Source of the DNA: Actinomycetes bacterium
GTDB lineage: Bacteria; Actinomycetota; Acidimicrobiia; Acidimicrobiales; Ilumatobacteraceae
Assembly (NCBI GenBank): GCA_029782355.1
Contig: JAKOUY010000016.1
Location: 310,001-374,000 of the forward strand
Direction: 5' to 3'
Length of the DNA: 64,000 nt
Positions 7,855 to 17,052 of the stretch are shown piece after piece. The notes beneath the pieces were generated by a model that was given only the letters and a program-made list of their open reading frames with translations, ran no database searches and was not told the DNA's origin. The position numbers were made by a program, and so were the translations under genes. Each line of letters opens with the position of its first letter. Position 1 is the stretch's first letter.

Positions 7855-8205
7855 ATGAAGCAGCTCGTGTGGGCTCCGCTGGTGGTCGCCCTGGCGGTCA
7901 CCGTGGCAGCGGGCTGCTCGAGTGGCGGAGACGCCGGCGGTGGGCCGGCGGCCCCTGCCGCCCCGGCAGCGCCGATCGGCCCACCGGGCAAGTTGGTCTA
8001 CGCCCAGTCGTGCGCTCGATGCCACGGCTATGACGGCGCCCCGCTGAAGAGCGCCACCCCGGTGTTGAGCACGGCCCGGATGAGCGGTCTCGGCGACCAG
8101 ACCCTGACACTGCTCATCCGCTCCGGGAAGGGGCAGATGCCGGCGTTCGGCGCGCTGACCGACCTGCAAGTGACCGACCTGATCGCCTACCTGAGGACCC
8201 TGTGA
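7855..8205 (+). CDS. Lipoprotein c-type cytochrome
   Basis: The 116-residue protein has a lipoprotein signal (hydrophobic residues 4-19, lipobox VAAGC with C21) and an Ala/Pro/Gly-rich linker. It has one heme-binding motif, CARCH (53-57), and a likely axial methionine in GKGQMPAFG. It is therefore a small mono-heme cytochrome c anchored on the outer face of the membrane, in the family of cytochrome cL/c6-like electron carriers. Its stop overlaps the start of the DUF2231 membrane protein (TGATG), pointing to a joint redox unit. Partner and electron acceptor are unknown. It is probably leaderless and under the CsoR/CstR-like operator. Confidence 0.88.
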   Translation: MKQLVWAPLVVALAVTVAAGCSSGGDAGGGPAAPAAPAAPIGPPGKLVYAQSCARCHGYDGAPLKSATPVLSTARMSGLGDQTLTLLIRSGKGQMPAFGALTDLQVTDLIAYLRTL

Positions 8206-8696
8206 TGCTTGCCTCGTTGCCGACCCACCCGCTCATGGTCCACATCCCCGTGGTCCTGATCCCGCTGACCGCGATCGGGGCGCTGGTGGTCGCCCTGCGA
8301 CCGCGGCTGCTCCCCAGCTTCGGTGGCCTGCTGGTCGTGCTGTCGGGGGTGGGCTTCGTCGGCACGTTGCTGGCGGCGAGCACCGGTGACGAGCTCGAGG
8401 AGCCGTTCCGCGCCGCAGGACAGACGATCTCGCCCGTGCTCCACGATCACGCCGAACTGGGGGAGACCACGGAGGTGCTCGCCCTCGTCTTCTTCCTGAC
8501 CACGCTGATCTGGGTCGGTGTCGCCTGGTGGCGGCGCCGGTCGGCGCAGCGCACGTCGGCGACCCCTCGCCCGGCATCCGTGGTGGTCGGGATCCTCGCC
8601 GCGTTGGCCGTGCTCGGCGGTGCGGCCGCCACCGTCGGGGTGGTCGCCACGGGTCACAACGGCGCCAAGAGCGTGTGGGATCAGCACGCCCCCTGA
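8205..8696 (+). CDS. DUF2231 four-helix membrane protein
   Basis: The 163-residue protein has four membrane spans. The conserved HPLMVHIPVVLIPL at the start and GHNGAKSVW at the end are the histidine-bearing hallmarks of DUF2231. Family members are often found with cytochromes, and the histidines could bind heme, but this has not been shown here. The ATG shares a base with the cytochrome c stop. A likely role is membrane electron transfer with that cytochrome; this is inference from linkage. Confidence 0.8.
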   Translation: MLASLPTHPLMVHIPVVLIPLTAIGALVVALRPRLLPSFGGLLVVLSGVGFVGTLLAASTGDELEEPFRAAGQTISPVLHDHAELGETTEVLALVFFLTTLIWVGVAWWRRRSAQRTSATPRPASVVVGILAALAVLGGAAATVGVVATGHNGAKSVWDQHAP

Positions 8697-8723
8697 CCGT
8701 GCCGACCCCCGTGGCGGGCGGGC

Positions 8724-9683
8724 TCAGGCGCCGCCGGCGTCCCACCAGCGGATGATCCGCCGGGCCCGCAGCGTGTTCCACCGGCTCGGCGATCCGACGC
8801 CGGGTTCGAGGTCCAAATGCACTCGACCGGGGTGGATGCGATCGAGCGGCCACCGCCCGTCAGGCTGCTGCTTGCGACGGACGAGCTCGACCGCCTCGCC
8901 CATCCGCGTCTCGGGGCGCCTCCCGGTGGAGCGGAAGTAGTCGAGGGCGCGGAGCACGTCGTAGCGCCAGTAGAAGGGGAAGGCGAAGTCGGTGACGGCC
9001 GGGTCGATCACCGCACCGGTCGACAGCCGGCGCATCAGCTGGCGGTCGAGCAGGTACTCCTCGGCGCGGCGGCGAGCCTCCGTCACGGCCGGTGAGCCGT
9101 GGCCGGCCCGCTCGTACTCGATCAGCCCGTCGAGCACGTCGAGGGTGGTGTGGATCGAGGAGCGGACCGATCCGTTCTCGGCCTCGCAGTTCCATCCGCC
9201 GTCGGCCAGGCGTTCACCGAGCAGCCGCTGGACGATCGGGCCGACCTCGACCCCGAAGTAGGCACCAGCCTGGACGGTCCGGCCGTTGATGCACGGCTCG
9301 ACCTCGCCGTCGAAGTAGCGCTGGCCGTCGTGCTCCCACCGCCCGTGAGCGGCCACCTGCTGGGCGACGGTGCGGGCCCGCTCGCTGGCCGGGTCGAACC
9401 CGAGCAGTTGCAGCGTCTGCAGGGTGTGCATCGTGGCGGTCCAGGGTTGCCCGGGTTCCTCACCCCGATAGCCGGCCGGGAAGCAGGCCCCGCCGTCCCA
9501 CAGCCCGTCGGGACCTTGGAGTGCCAGCAGCCTGGCACCCCAGCCCTCGTGCTCCACCCGGCGCCGTTCCTTCACCACCTCGCCGGGCGGTGCGTCGAGC
9601 AGGTCGGCCATGGTCTGCCAGCGGATGGCCGGGTCTCCGTCCATCAGCCAGTCGAGCACGGGATCGGACGGGTGGGTGCGCAT
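8724..9683 (-). CDS. Squalene-cyclase/prenyltransferase-like alpha-toroid protein
   Basis: The 319-residue protein has repeated motifs of the alpha/alpha-toroid class (GPDGLWDGG, DGGWNCEAENGSVRSSIHTT, QPDGRWPLD), each QW-repeat-like. It lacks the DXDD motif of squalene-hopene cyclases and is only half their length, so it is unlikely to be a full cyclase. It resembles uncharacterised soluble proteins annotated as squalene-cyclase-like or prenyltransferase-beta-like. A TAGGGT box 7 bases before the ATG suggests a leaderless message. It stands alone between the DUF2231 gene (convergent) and the peptide ABC operon. Confidence 0.7.
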   Translation of the reverse strand: MRTHPSDPVLDWLMDGDPAIRWQTMADLLDAPPGEVVKERRRVEHEGWGARLLALQGPDGLWDGGACFPAGYRGEEPGQPWTATMHTLQTLQLLGFDPASERARTVAQQVAAHGRWEHDGQRYFDGEVEPCINGRTVQAGAYFGVEVGPIVQRLLGERLADGGWNCEAENGSVRSSIHTTLDVLDGLIEYERAGHGSPAVTEARRRAEEYLLDRQLMRRLSTGAVIDPAVTDFAFPFYWRYDVLRALDYFRSTGRRPETRMGEAVELVRRKQQPDGRWPLDRIHPGRVHLDLEPGVGSPSRWNTLRARRIIRWWDAGGA

Positions 9684-9725
9684 CGCCGCGACCCTATGAG
9701 GTGAGGCGGACGAGAGGCGTCCGCA

Positions 9726-11417
9726 TCAGGCGCCGTCGAGGACGCCTCCCTCCGCGGGCCTCCGGTCGGGCGCGGTCTGCCTCCGGGCTCGCCGGCGGCC
9801 GGCCTGGACCGCCGGGTTTGGCACCGGGGCGGCCTCCAGCAGTCGCCGGGTGTACGGGTCCTCCGGGTTGCCGAGCACCTGGCGGCGATCGCCGACCTCG
9901 ACGATCCGACCCGACGACATCACCGCCACCCGGTCGCAGAGCTGGTCGACCACCGCCAGGTTGTGGCTGACGAACAGGCAGGCGAACCCGCGCTCGGCCT
10001 GCAGGGCGCGGAGCAGGTCGAGGATCCGGGCCTGGACCGAGACGTCGAGCGCCGAGGTCGGTTCGTCGCACACCAGCAGGCTCGGATGGAGCGAGATCGC
10101 CCGGGCGATGCTGACTCGCTGGCGCTGCCCTCCGGAGAGCTCGTGGGGGTAGCGCGCCGCCCATCTGGCCGGCAGCTTCACCGACTCGAGGAGCTCGGCG
10201 ACGCGCCGCTGCAACTCGGTGCCGCGCAGGCCGAGGTGGACGGCCGACGGCTCGCCGATGGACGTGCCGACGGTGAACCTCGGGTTCAGCGAGCCGCCCG
10301 GGTTCTGGAAGACCATGCCGATCTGCCTGCTGGTCCGACGCGACAGCCCCCGGCCGCGGACCAGCCGCTCGCCGAGCACGTCGATGCGCCCACCGGTGAG
10401 CGGGGTCAGCCCGACGATGGCTCGCGCCAGCGTCGACTTGCCGGACCCGGATTCGCCGACCAGCCCGAGAACCTCGCCGCGGCGCAGCTCGAGGTCGACG
10501 CCCTGGACCGCCCGGACGTGGTGCCGGCCGCGCCGGTACTCGACGTGCACGCCAGCGGCCCGGACCACCTCGTCGGCCTCCGGTGACTCCGGCCGGCGAG
10601 CCTCGGCGATGCCGGCCCCGATGCGCGGGACAGCCGAGAGCAGCTCCTGGGTGTAGCGGGCGACCGGACGGTCGAACAGGTCGGTCACCGTGGCCTGCTC
10701 GACCACGACGCCGTGGCGCATCACCAGCACCCGATCGGCGACGTCGGCCACCACGGCGACGTCGTGGGTGATCAGCACGACGGCCAACCCGAGCCGCTCA
10801 CGAAGCTCGACCAGCAGGTCGAGCACGCCCTGCTGGACCGTCACGTCGAGGGCGGTGGTCGGCTCGTCGGCGATCAGCACGTCCGGTTCACTGGCGAGCG
10901 CCATGGCGATCATCACCCGCTGGCATTGGCCACCGGACAGCTGATGGGGATACGAGCGCAAGATCCGGCGCCCGTCGGTCAGTCCGACCTGTCCGAGCAG
11001 CTCCACGGCCCGGGCGCGCCGCGCCGAACGACCCAGCGAGCCGGCGGATCGGCGGATCGACTCGCCGAGCTGGAACCCGACCGTGAAGACCGGGTCCAGC
11101 GCGCCGACCGGGTCCTGGAAGATCATCGCCACTCGACGGCCGCGCACGGAACGCCAGCTGGCGGTGTCGCCCCCCAACAGCTCGCGGCCGTCGAGGCGGA
11201 CGCTGCCGCCCACCGTTGCCGAACGTGGCAGCAAGCCGAGCATCGCCAGGGCGGTGACGCTCTTGCCCGAGCCGGACTCGCCGACGACGGCGAGGATCTC
11301 CCCGCGGGCCACGTCCAGGTCGAGGCCGTGGACCACCCGGTTGCGGGTCCCTCGTCGACCGGAGAAGCTGACCTCCAGCTCGCGGACGCGCAGCAGCGGC
11401 GCTGCCTGGTCGGTCAT
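9726..11417 (-). CDS. Dual-domain peptide ABC transporter ATPase (DppD-DppF fusion)
   Basis: The 563-residue protein carries two complete ATPase domains. The first (about 1-270) has [18 protein letters not shown] and [13 protein letters not shown]; the second (about 290-545) has [18 protein letters not shown] and [13 protein letters not shown]. This is the fused form of the two ATPases of oligopeptide/dipeptide importers. It is the last gene of the operon 16860-9726, and its ATG overlaps the stop of the regulator gene (ATGA). The C-terminus is arginine-rich and lacks the usual cysteine motif seen in the split ATPases at 20841 and 21821. Confidence 0.9.
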   Translation of the reverse strand: MTDQAAPLLRVRELEVSFSGRRGTRNRVVHGLDLDVARGEILAVVGESGSGKSVTALAMLGLLPRSATVGGSVRLDGRELLGGDTASWRSVRGRRVAMIFQDPVGALDPVFTVGFQLGESIRRSAGSLGRSARRARAVELLGQVGLTDGRRILRSYPHQLSGGQCQRVMIAMALASEPDVLIADEPTTALDVTVQQGVLDLLVELRERLGLAVVLITHDVAVVADVADRVLVMRHGVVVEQATVTDLFDRPVARYTQELLSAVPRIGAGIAEARRPESPEADEVVRAAGVHVEYRRGRHHVRAVQGVDLELRRGEVLGLVGESGSGKSTLARAIVGLTPLTGGRIDVLGERLVRGRGLSRRTSRQIGMVFQNPGGSLNPRFTVGTSIGEPSAVHLGLRGTELQRRVAELLESVKLPARWAARYPHELSGGQRQRVSIARAISLHPSLLVCDEPTSALDVSVQARILDLLRALQAERGFACLFVSHNLAVVDQLCDRVAVMSSGRIVEVGDRRQVLGNPEDPYTRRLLEAAPVPNPAVQAGRRRARRQTAPDRRPAEGGVLDGA

Positions 11418-11926
11418 CAACGGTCGGGCTCCTGCTTGCGATAGGCCTGCCACTCCTCGTACAGCCGGTGGTGCATGCCGTTCATCCAGGTCATGTAGCG
11501 CAGACCGTTGCGCACCCGATCGCGGCCGCGCTCGCCGAGTTGACCGGCCAGGGACTCGGTGGCCTCGGCGAAGAGTTGCCGATGGGTCTCGATGAACGCC
11601 CGATCCGACGACAGGAAGCTACCCCACATGTCGTCGGCGGCGACGAAGTAGTGACGGCGGTCCCCGGGCACCAGCACCCGGCGGATGAACCCCATGTTGA
11701 CCAGGTATCGCGTGGCCACGGAGATCGACCCGGCGCTGGCACCGACTGCCGCCGCCAGGTCGGCCGAGGAGATCATCTCGTCCTCCAGGACCATCAGGTA
11801 GCCCATCACCCGCCCGGTCATCCGCGGCACGCCGGCCGCCTCGGCCACGCCGGCGAACCGCTCGACGAACGCCATCACGCTGGCGTGGGTCTCCGGTCGT
11901 GAACTGGACGGTTGGTGACGGGCCAT
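11417..11926 (-). CDS. GbsR/MarR-like winged-helix regulator
   Basis: The 170-residue protein has a winged helix (about residues 38-100): GRVMGYLMVLEDEMISSADLA, AAVGASAGSISVATRYLVNM as the recognition helix, then GFIRRVLVPGDRRHYFVA as the wing. A C-terminal helical dimerisation part follows. This matches GbsR/MarR-type transcription factors. It lies inside the peptide importer operon between a serine hydrolase and the ATPase, with ATGA overlaps on both sides, so it is co-expressed with them and probably controls them. The start is supported by GAGGAGG upstream. Confidence 0.8.
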   Translation of the reverse strand: MARHQPSSSRPETHASVMAFVERFAGVAEAAGVPRMTGRVMGYLMVLEDEMISSADLAAAVGASAGSISVATRYLVNMGFIRRVLVPGDRRHYFVAADDMWGSFLSSDRAFIETHRQLFAEATESLAGQLGERGRDRVRNGLRYMTWMNGMHHRLYEEWQAYRKQEPDR

Positions 11927-13371
11927 CACGGGTCCTCCTCGCCGAGCAGAGTAGGACGAACGGTCCGGAAGCGCTCGGGTTCCCAGAAGGTCATCCCGCC
12001 GATGTCGGCCCGCACGGGTCGGCCGGATCCGTCGCGATGGATGCGCACGACCTCGCCGGCCGAGGCGAACCCCGGCTCCCGGGCGATCCGCAAGGTGTCG
12101 TCGTCGATCACGGACAGCTCGGCGTACATCGACGTCGGATCGGCGGCTCCGGGCCACAGCAGCACCAGCCGGTCCCCGATGGCCACGATGTCCTGGTAGC
12201 CCCACAGGCTGAGGAACCGTCCGGCGTACCGGCCCGTGTCGATCCCTTCCCGGGCGAGGTCCGTCGTGGCGGCTGGAGCGGTCGAGAGCTGCAGGGCCAG
12301 ATCGATCAGCTTGACGATGGCCACGGCGGTCTCGTGGGCCGGCCCTTCGACGGCGTTGGTCAGCACGCTGACCACCAGCCCCTCCGCCGGATCGACGAAC
12401 GTCCGGCTGATGAAGCCGGGGAAGCCGCCGCTGTGCCCGATCAGCCGGCGGGTGCCGATGCGGTGGATCTCCACGCCGAGGCCGTAGCGGCCCTGCTCCT
12501 CGTCACGGACGACGACCACCGATTCGTCGCGCTGGATGATCCGCTTCGATCGGTCGGTGAGCAGCCGCTCGTCACCGAGGACGTGCGCCGCGCCGAAGCG
12601 CACCATGTCGCACGCCGTGCTGTAGCACCCGGTGGCGGCGGCCATGGCGCCGGTCGAGACGTGAGGAATGGCCCGGATCGGGTCGTCGGCATCGAGCGGC
12701 TTGGTGTGGCCGGTCGCAAACTCGGATCGGCGGGCCTCCGCGAACTCGCCGCCGGTCGCGGCCAGGCCGAGGGGTTCGGTGATCGTCGCCGCCAGCGCCT
12801 CGGCGAACGATCGGCCGGTCACGGCCTCGATCACCTGACCGATCAAGGACAGCCCGATGTTGGAGTACTTGAAGAACTCGTTGGTGGCAAAGGTCAGTCC
12901 GCCATCGTCGGAGGTGGCCATGGCGTAGATCTCGGCCACGTCCGGGAACGGCCGGACGAGCTGCCAGTAGTTGCAGTCCTGCCCGTCACGGATCACGCCG
13001 GCCTGATGGCCGAGCAGCTCGCGGATGGTCAATGCCCCGACGTCCGTGGATGACGTGGCGGCCAGGTACTGGTCGACCCGGTCATCGAGCCGCAACCGGC
13101 CGTGCTCGAACAGCTGCATGATCATCGTCGCGGCGAACCACTTCGAGTGCGAGGCGATGCGGAACAGGTGGTGCTCGGTCAACGGCGTGGCGGTGGTGGC
13201 GTCGGCCAGCCCGGACGCGCCGCTGGCGACGGTCTCGTCACCGACGGCGATCGCCCACTGGATCCCGGGGCATCGGGTGCGGACGCGCTGCAGCTCGACC
13301 CAACTGCCGAGGTAGTCGCCGAGGCGCTCGATGGCCGTACGCAGCGCGGTCCGAGACGAGGAGTCGCTCAC
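11926..13371 (-). CDS. Serine hydrolase, class C beta-lactamase fold
   Basis: The 481-residue protein has the three catalytic elements of the beta-lactamase/DD-peptidase fold: S74-x-x-K77 (SHSK), a YSN triad element near residue 175, and a GHSGG box near 325. There is no signal peptide, so it acts in the cytoplasm. A C-terminal extension of about 110 residues resembles the lipocalin-like domain of D-amino-acid-specific amidases. The GTG start overlaps the stop of the upstream permease (GTGA). Inside a peptide importer operon the likely task is hydrolysis of imported D-amino-acid peptides or amides; esterase activity is the alternative. Confidence 0.82.
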   Translation of the reverse strand: MSDSSSRTALRTAIERLGDYLGSWVELQRVRTRCPGIQWAIAVGDETVASGASGLADATTATPLTEHHLFRIASHSKWFAATMIMQLFEHGRLRLDDRVDQYLAATSSTDVGALTIRELLGHQAGVIRDGQDCNYWQLVRPFPDVAEIYAMATSDDGGLTFATNEFFKYSNIGLSLIGQVIEAVTGRSFAEALAATITEPLGLAATGGEFAEARRSEFATGHTKPLDADDPIRAIPHVSTGAMAAATGCYSTACDMVRFGAAHVLGDERLLTDRSKRIIQRDESVVVVRDEEQGRYGLGVEIHRIGTRRLIGHSGGFPGFISRTFVDPAEGLVVSVLTNAVEGPAHETAVAIVKLIDLALQLSTAPAATTDLAREGIDTGRYAGRFLSLWGYQDIVAIGDRLVLLWPGAADPTSMYAELSVIDDDTLRIAREPGFASAGEVVRIHRDGSGRPVRADIGGMTFWEPERFRTVRPTLLGEEDP

Positions 13372-14273
13372 CGCCGTCCCTTCGGGTCGAGGGCGTCTCC
13401 GAGGAGATCGCCGAGGAGGATGAGGCTGACGGCCGTGGCCGTCAGGAAGATGCTCGGACCGATCAGCAGATGCGGGTCGCTGGAGAGCCGGGCCTGGGCC
13501 GCGGCCATCTGCTGGCCCCAGCTGATCGTCGGCGGCTGCAGCCCGACACCGAGGAAGGTGAGCACCGATTCGGCCACCACCACCCCGCCGAACAGCAGTG
13601 TGGCGAGGGCGATCAGCGGTCGCAGGGCGTTCGGCAGCACGTGGCGGACCAGGATTCGTGTCGTGCCCAGCCCGCCGAGCCGTGCCGCCTGGACGAACTC
13701 GGTGTCTCGCACGGCGCGGACCGAGCCGCGCACCGTGCGGGCCAACGTCGGCCAGGTGAACAGGGCGAGGGTGATCCCGACGGCGACGGGTCCGCGGGAC
13801 CGCAGGGTGGTCAACACGACGATGGCCCCGAGCAGGAACGGGAACCCGAGGAACACGTCGGTGGTCCGGGCGATGACCGAGTCGACCCATCCCCCGAACC
13901 ACCCGGCCGCCGTGCCCACGGCGACCGCGATGAGCACGCTCAGCGCCGTGGCGATCAGGCCGACCTCCAGCGAGGCCCGGGTTCCGTAGATCACGTTGGC
14001 CCAGATGTCGCAGCCCTGCGTGTCCGTGCCGAATGGGTGTCCGGACGATGGCCGTAACCGGAACAGGTTGATGTCGCAGGCCCGGGGGTCGCCATGACCG
14101 AACCATCCGGCGAACCACTCCGGGGCGACGGCGATGATCACCAGCACGGACAACACCGCGGTGCAGCCCCAGAACAGCGGTCGCCGGCGGACCGATTCCC
14201 ACAGTCCGAGCCCGATCGCTCCGACGTGCTCGTCGAGCGCGGTGACGGACGCCAGCTCACCGAGGTCAGTCAC
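13368..14273 (-). CDS. Peptide ABC transporter permease, DppC-like
   Basis: The 301-residue membrane protein has an N-terminal span, a periplasmic stretch with HPFGTDTQGCDIWANVIYGTR (a hallmark of DppC/OppC), five further spans, and the EAA loop (AARLGGLGTTRILVRHVLPN). It forms the importer channel together with the upstream DppB-like protein and overlaps that gene by 8 bases. It is preceded in the operon by a canonical binding protein (15259-16860). Confidence 0.9.
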   Translation of the reverse strand: MTDLGELASVTALDEHVGAIGLGLWESVRRRPLFWGCTAVLSVLVIIAVAPEWFAGWFGHGDPRACDINLFRLRPSSGHPFGTDTQGCDIWANVIYGTRASLEVGLIATALSVLIAVAVGTAAGWFGGWVDSVIARTTDVFLGFPFLLGAIVVLTTLRSRGPVAVGITLALFTWPTLARTVRGSVRAVRDTEFVQAARLGGLGTTRILVRHVLPNALRPLIALATLLFGGVVVAESVLTFLGVGLQPPTISWGQQMAAAQARLSSDPHLLIGPSIFLTATAVSLILLGDLLGDALDPKGRR

Positions 14274-15192
14274 GGCGAATCCGTGGATCGATCACCGAGT
14301 TGAGGATGTCGACCGCTGCGCTGGTGACCAGGAACCCGATGATCAGGACCGTGGAGATGGCCACGATGGTGGGCCCCTCGTGGTCGCGCAGCGCTCCGTA
14401 CAGCAGTTGTCCCACGCCGGGGAGGTTGAAGACTCCCTCGATCACCACCGTGCCACCGATCAGGAACCCGAGGTCGACGGCCAGGAACGTCACCACGGGA
14501 ACGGCGGCATTGCGCAGCATGTGCACGCCGACGATCCGTCCGCGGGCCAGACCCTTGGCCTCGAGGGAGCGCATGAACTCGGCGTCGTCGATCTCCAGCA
14601 TGCTGCCACGCAGCAATCGGGCGATGGCCGCCAGGCCGTACAGGGCGATGACGAAGGCCGGCAGGAGATAGGAGGTCGGCCACCCCTGGCGGTGCCCGGA
14701 GATGGGCAGCCACCGCCAGCGCATCCCGAACAGCCACTGGGCACCGAGGGCCATCACGTAGTACGGGACCGACGAGATGAGCACCGTCCCCAGCATGACG
14801 GCGCGGTCGGCCAACCGGTGCCGGCGGACGGCGGCGACGACTCCGAGGCCGACGCCCAGCACCACCTCCAGCAGCCAGGCGGTGAGGCCCAGCTTCAGCG
14901 TGATCGGCCATCGGGCCCGCAGCCGATCGCTGATCGCTCGACCGCGCAGGTCGTAGCCCAGGCGGCCGTGGATCAGGTCGTTCAGGTAGTAGAGGTATCG
15001 CACGATCGGGCCGCGGTCGAGGTGGAACTTGTGGCTCAGCTCGTTGCGGACGCTCTCGGCCACCACCCGGTCCCCGGCCAGCGTCAACAGCGGGTCACCG
15101 GGGAGCGAGTAGACGAACCAGTGGATCAGGAACGTCACGGCGAAGAACACGACGACCAGTTCGAGCAGGCGCCGGCGGATGTAGCGGCCCAT
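14266..15192 (-). CDS. Peptide ABC transporter permease, DppB-like
   Basis: The 308-residue protein has the DppB/OppB N-terminus (MGRYIRRRLLELVVVFFAVT), about six spans and an EAA loop (RSLEAKGLARGRIVGVHMLR). It imports peptides or similar solutes through the membrane with the DppC-like partner. A good RBS (AAAGGAGG) lies before the ATG. The gap of 66 bases to the binding-protein gene contains a stem-loop that may lower expression of the downstream genes. Confidence 0.9.
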   Translation of the reverse strand: MGRYIRRRLLELVVVFFAVTFLIHWFVYSLPGDPLLTLAGDRVVAESVRNELSHKFHLDRGPIVRYLYYLNDLIHGRLGYDLRGRAISDRLRARWPITLKLGLTAWLLEVVLGVGLGVVAAVRRHRLADRAVMLGTVLISSVPYYVMALGAQWLFGMRWRWLPISGHRQGWPTSYLLPAFVIALYGLAAIARLLRGSMLEIDDAEFMRSLEAKGLARGRIVGVHMLRNAAVPVVTFLAVDLGFLIGGTVVIEGVFNLPGVGQLLYGALRDHEGPTIVAISTVLIIGFLVTSAAVDILNSVIDPRIRRD

Positions 15193-15232
15193 GTGCCTCC
15201 TTTCCGCCGGCGCCGACTGGTCTGATCATCGT

Positions 15233-15248
15233 CGGGGCGTCAGCCCCG
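15233..15248 (-). terminator. Intercistronic hairpin between binding-protein and permease genes
   Basis: CGGGGC-GTCA-GCCCCG is a 6-bp stem with a 4-base loop, 10 bases after the binding-protein stop. It probably acts as a partial terminator or 3' mRNA stabiliser, because the operon clearly continues. Confidence 0.5.
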
Positions 15249-15258
15249 GTTGCGCCGG

Positions 15259-16860
15259 TCACCCGGCCAGGACGACAGCCTCGTAGATCGGCACGCCGGC
15301 GAAGGCCGTCATCGACTTGATCTTCGTCGAGGTCACGAAGTTGTAGGTCTCGTAGAACAGCGGGATCCACGGCAGGTCGCGGGCCAGGATGTCGGTCTGG
15401 ATCTTCGAGTACAGCTCGATGGCCTTGGCCTGATCGACCTCGGCGTCCGCCGCCTGCAGCGCCGCCGTGATCTCGTCGGTGTAGTACGCCACACAGTTCG
15501 GGCAGCCACCCTCCTTGGTGTAGAAGGCGTGCAGCGTGTTCTGCATGCTCGGATACAGGGCGCCCCACCGGCTGAAGTACAGCCCGGAGAACTGCGCACC
15601 CTCCCGGGCGGAGGCGAACGAGGCCCAGTCCGTGCTGGGCCTGGCGACGGCGTCGACACCGAGGTTCTGGCGGATCTGGTTCGCGTAGGCCTGGTAGATC
15701 TCGTCGATGCCCAACCCGCCCGGGTAGTGGATCTCCAGTGGTCCGGTCCATCCGCCGGCTTCGGCGAGGAGCGCCTTGGCCTGCTCCGGGTTGAACACGC
15801 ACGACTCGCCACAGGCGTTCTCGGGGGTCCCGATCTCCGCGGCTGGTGTGAACGAGGTGGCCGGCGTCAGGGCTCCGGCGAAGATCGCCTTGTTGACCGC
15901 CGCCCGGTCGATCGACATCGAGATCGCCTTGCGCAGCTTGGGGTTCTCGAATCGCTGGTCCCACAACGAGACACCCAACCCGGCGATCCCCGGCGCAGCG
16001 TTGAAGTACACCCGGTCGCCGAAGTCCGACTTGGCGACGCTCATCTTGGCGGGCGGGACGCCGGCGATGTCGACGTTGTCGGCCAGCGCGTCGGCGTAGG
16101 CCGTGTTCGGATCGGCGTACAGCTTGAAGGTGATCTTCCCGGAGGTCGGCTGCTTGCCCTGGTACTTGTCGTAGGCGACCAGCTCCAGGTCCTCGGTGTC
16201 CTTGTAGGGCTTGGTCATCATGAACGGGCCATTGCCGATGGGCATGGTGTCCTGTGCCGCCGGATCGGCCAGGCCGGCCTTGGACATCGGGTAGAACGCG
16301 GTCTGCGCCTGGGTCAACTGCAACGGGAACTGCCCGTCGGGTGCGGTCAGCTTGACCGTGAAGGTCAGGTCGTCGACGACCTTCAGCCCACTCATCTGCG
16401 TCACGGTCGGCTCCCCCTCGGCCGGGTTCAGCGCGGCGTAGCCGTCGATGTGCATGAGGAAGCCGTTGTTCTCCATCTTGTTGGTCTTCAGGGCTTCGGC
16501 GTTCCATCCGTCGACGTAGCTCGAGGCGGTCACCGGCTCGCCGTTGTGGAACGTCCACCCCGGCTTGAGCGTGATCGTCCAGTTCTGGGCGTCGGTGCTG
16601 GTCACCGATTGGGCCTGGCCCATGGTCACCCGGTTCTGGTCGTCGATGACCACGAGCGAGGTGTACATCAGCATGACCTGATCGAACATCACCGTCTGCC
16701 GGTACGGCGACAGCAGTCCCGGCTGCAGCATGGCCACGGAGATCTGTCCACCGGGCGCCGCGGCTGCCGGAGCCGGACGGGCGCCGGCCGCCACTCCGCC
16801 TGCGCCCACCACCGTCATGACGGCGACGGCGATCGCGGCACTGAACCTTGAACGACGCAT
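15259..16860 (-). CDS. Peptide ABC transporter substrate-binding protein (SBP family 5)
   Basis: The 533-residue secreted protein has a twin-Arg-free Sec signal (MRRSRFSAAIAVAVMTVVGAG, with cleavage near an Ala-rich site around residue 40). The canonical family-5 order follows: lobe I start (ISVAMLQPGLLSPYRQ), then NWTITLKPGWTFHNGEPVTA near residue 115, PIGNGPFMMTKPY near 210 and LRKAISMSIDRAAVNK near 320. Four cysteines (NACGESCVF, GCPNC) may form disulfides. It captures peptides outside the cell for the DppBC-like permeases. It is the first gene of the operon and has GGGAGGAG before its ATG and a well-formed promoter 77 bases upstream. Confidence 0.9.
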   Translation of the reverse strand: MRRSRFSAAIAVAVMTVVGAGGVAAGARPAPAAAAPGGQISVAMLQPGLLSPYRQTVMFDQVMLMYTSLVVIDDQNRVTMGQAQSVTSTDAQNWTITLKPGWTFHNGEPVTASSYVDGWNAEALKTNKMENNGFLMHIDGYAALNPAEGEPTVTQMSGLKVVDDLTFTVKLTAPDGQFPLQLTQAQTAFYPMSKAGLADPAAQDTMPIGNGPFMMTKPYKDTEDLELVAYDKYQGKQPTSGKITFKLYADPNTAYADALADNVDIAGVPPAKMSVAKSDFGDRVYFNAAPGIAGLGVSLWDQRFENPKLRKAISMSIDRAAVNKAIFAGALTPATSFTPAAEIGTPENACGESCVFNPEQAKALLAEAGGWTGPLEIHYPGGLGIDEIYQAYANQIRQNLGVDAVARPSTDWASFASAREGAQFSGLYFSRWGALYPSMQNTLHAFYTKEGGCPNCVAYYTDEITAALQAADAEVDQAKAIELYSKIQTDILARDLPWIPLFYETYNFVTSTKIKSMTAFAGVPIYEAVVLAG

Positions 16861-16936
16861 GGTGCTCCTCCCAACGAGTCGACCGGGCCGGTCGCCGACG
16901 GTCCCCAGACTCGTCGGGTCCACAGCGGACTCGCAC

Positions 16937-16965
16937 AACATACCGAACTTTCAGAAACTTGTAAA
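16937..16965 (-). promoter_or_regulatory. Promoter of the first peptide importer operon
   Basis: On the minus strand TTTACA (16965-16960) and TATGTT (16942-16937) are separated by exactly 17 bases, close to the vegetative consensus and in an unusually AT-rich patch. The predicted leader is about 70 bases and carries an RBS. Confidence 0.65.
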
Positions 16966-17052
16966 GATTCCGGTCGGGCGTCGACGTCGAGGTGATGGTG
17001 CGCACCCACCAGATCCGGTCGAAGCTCGGCGGCGCCCGGCACATGCGCCACG

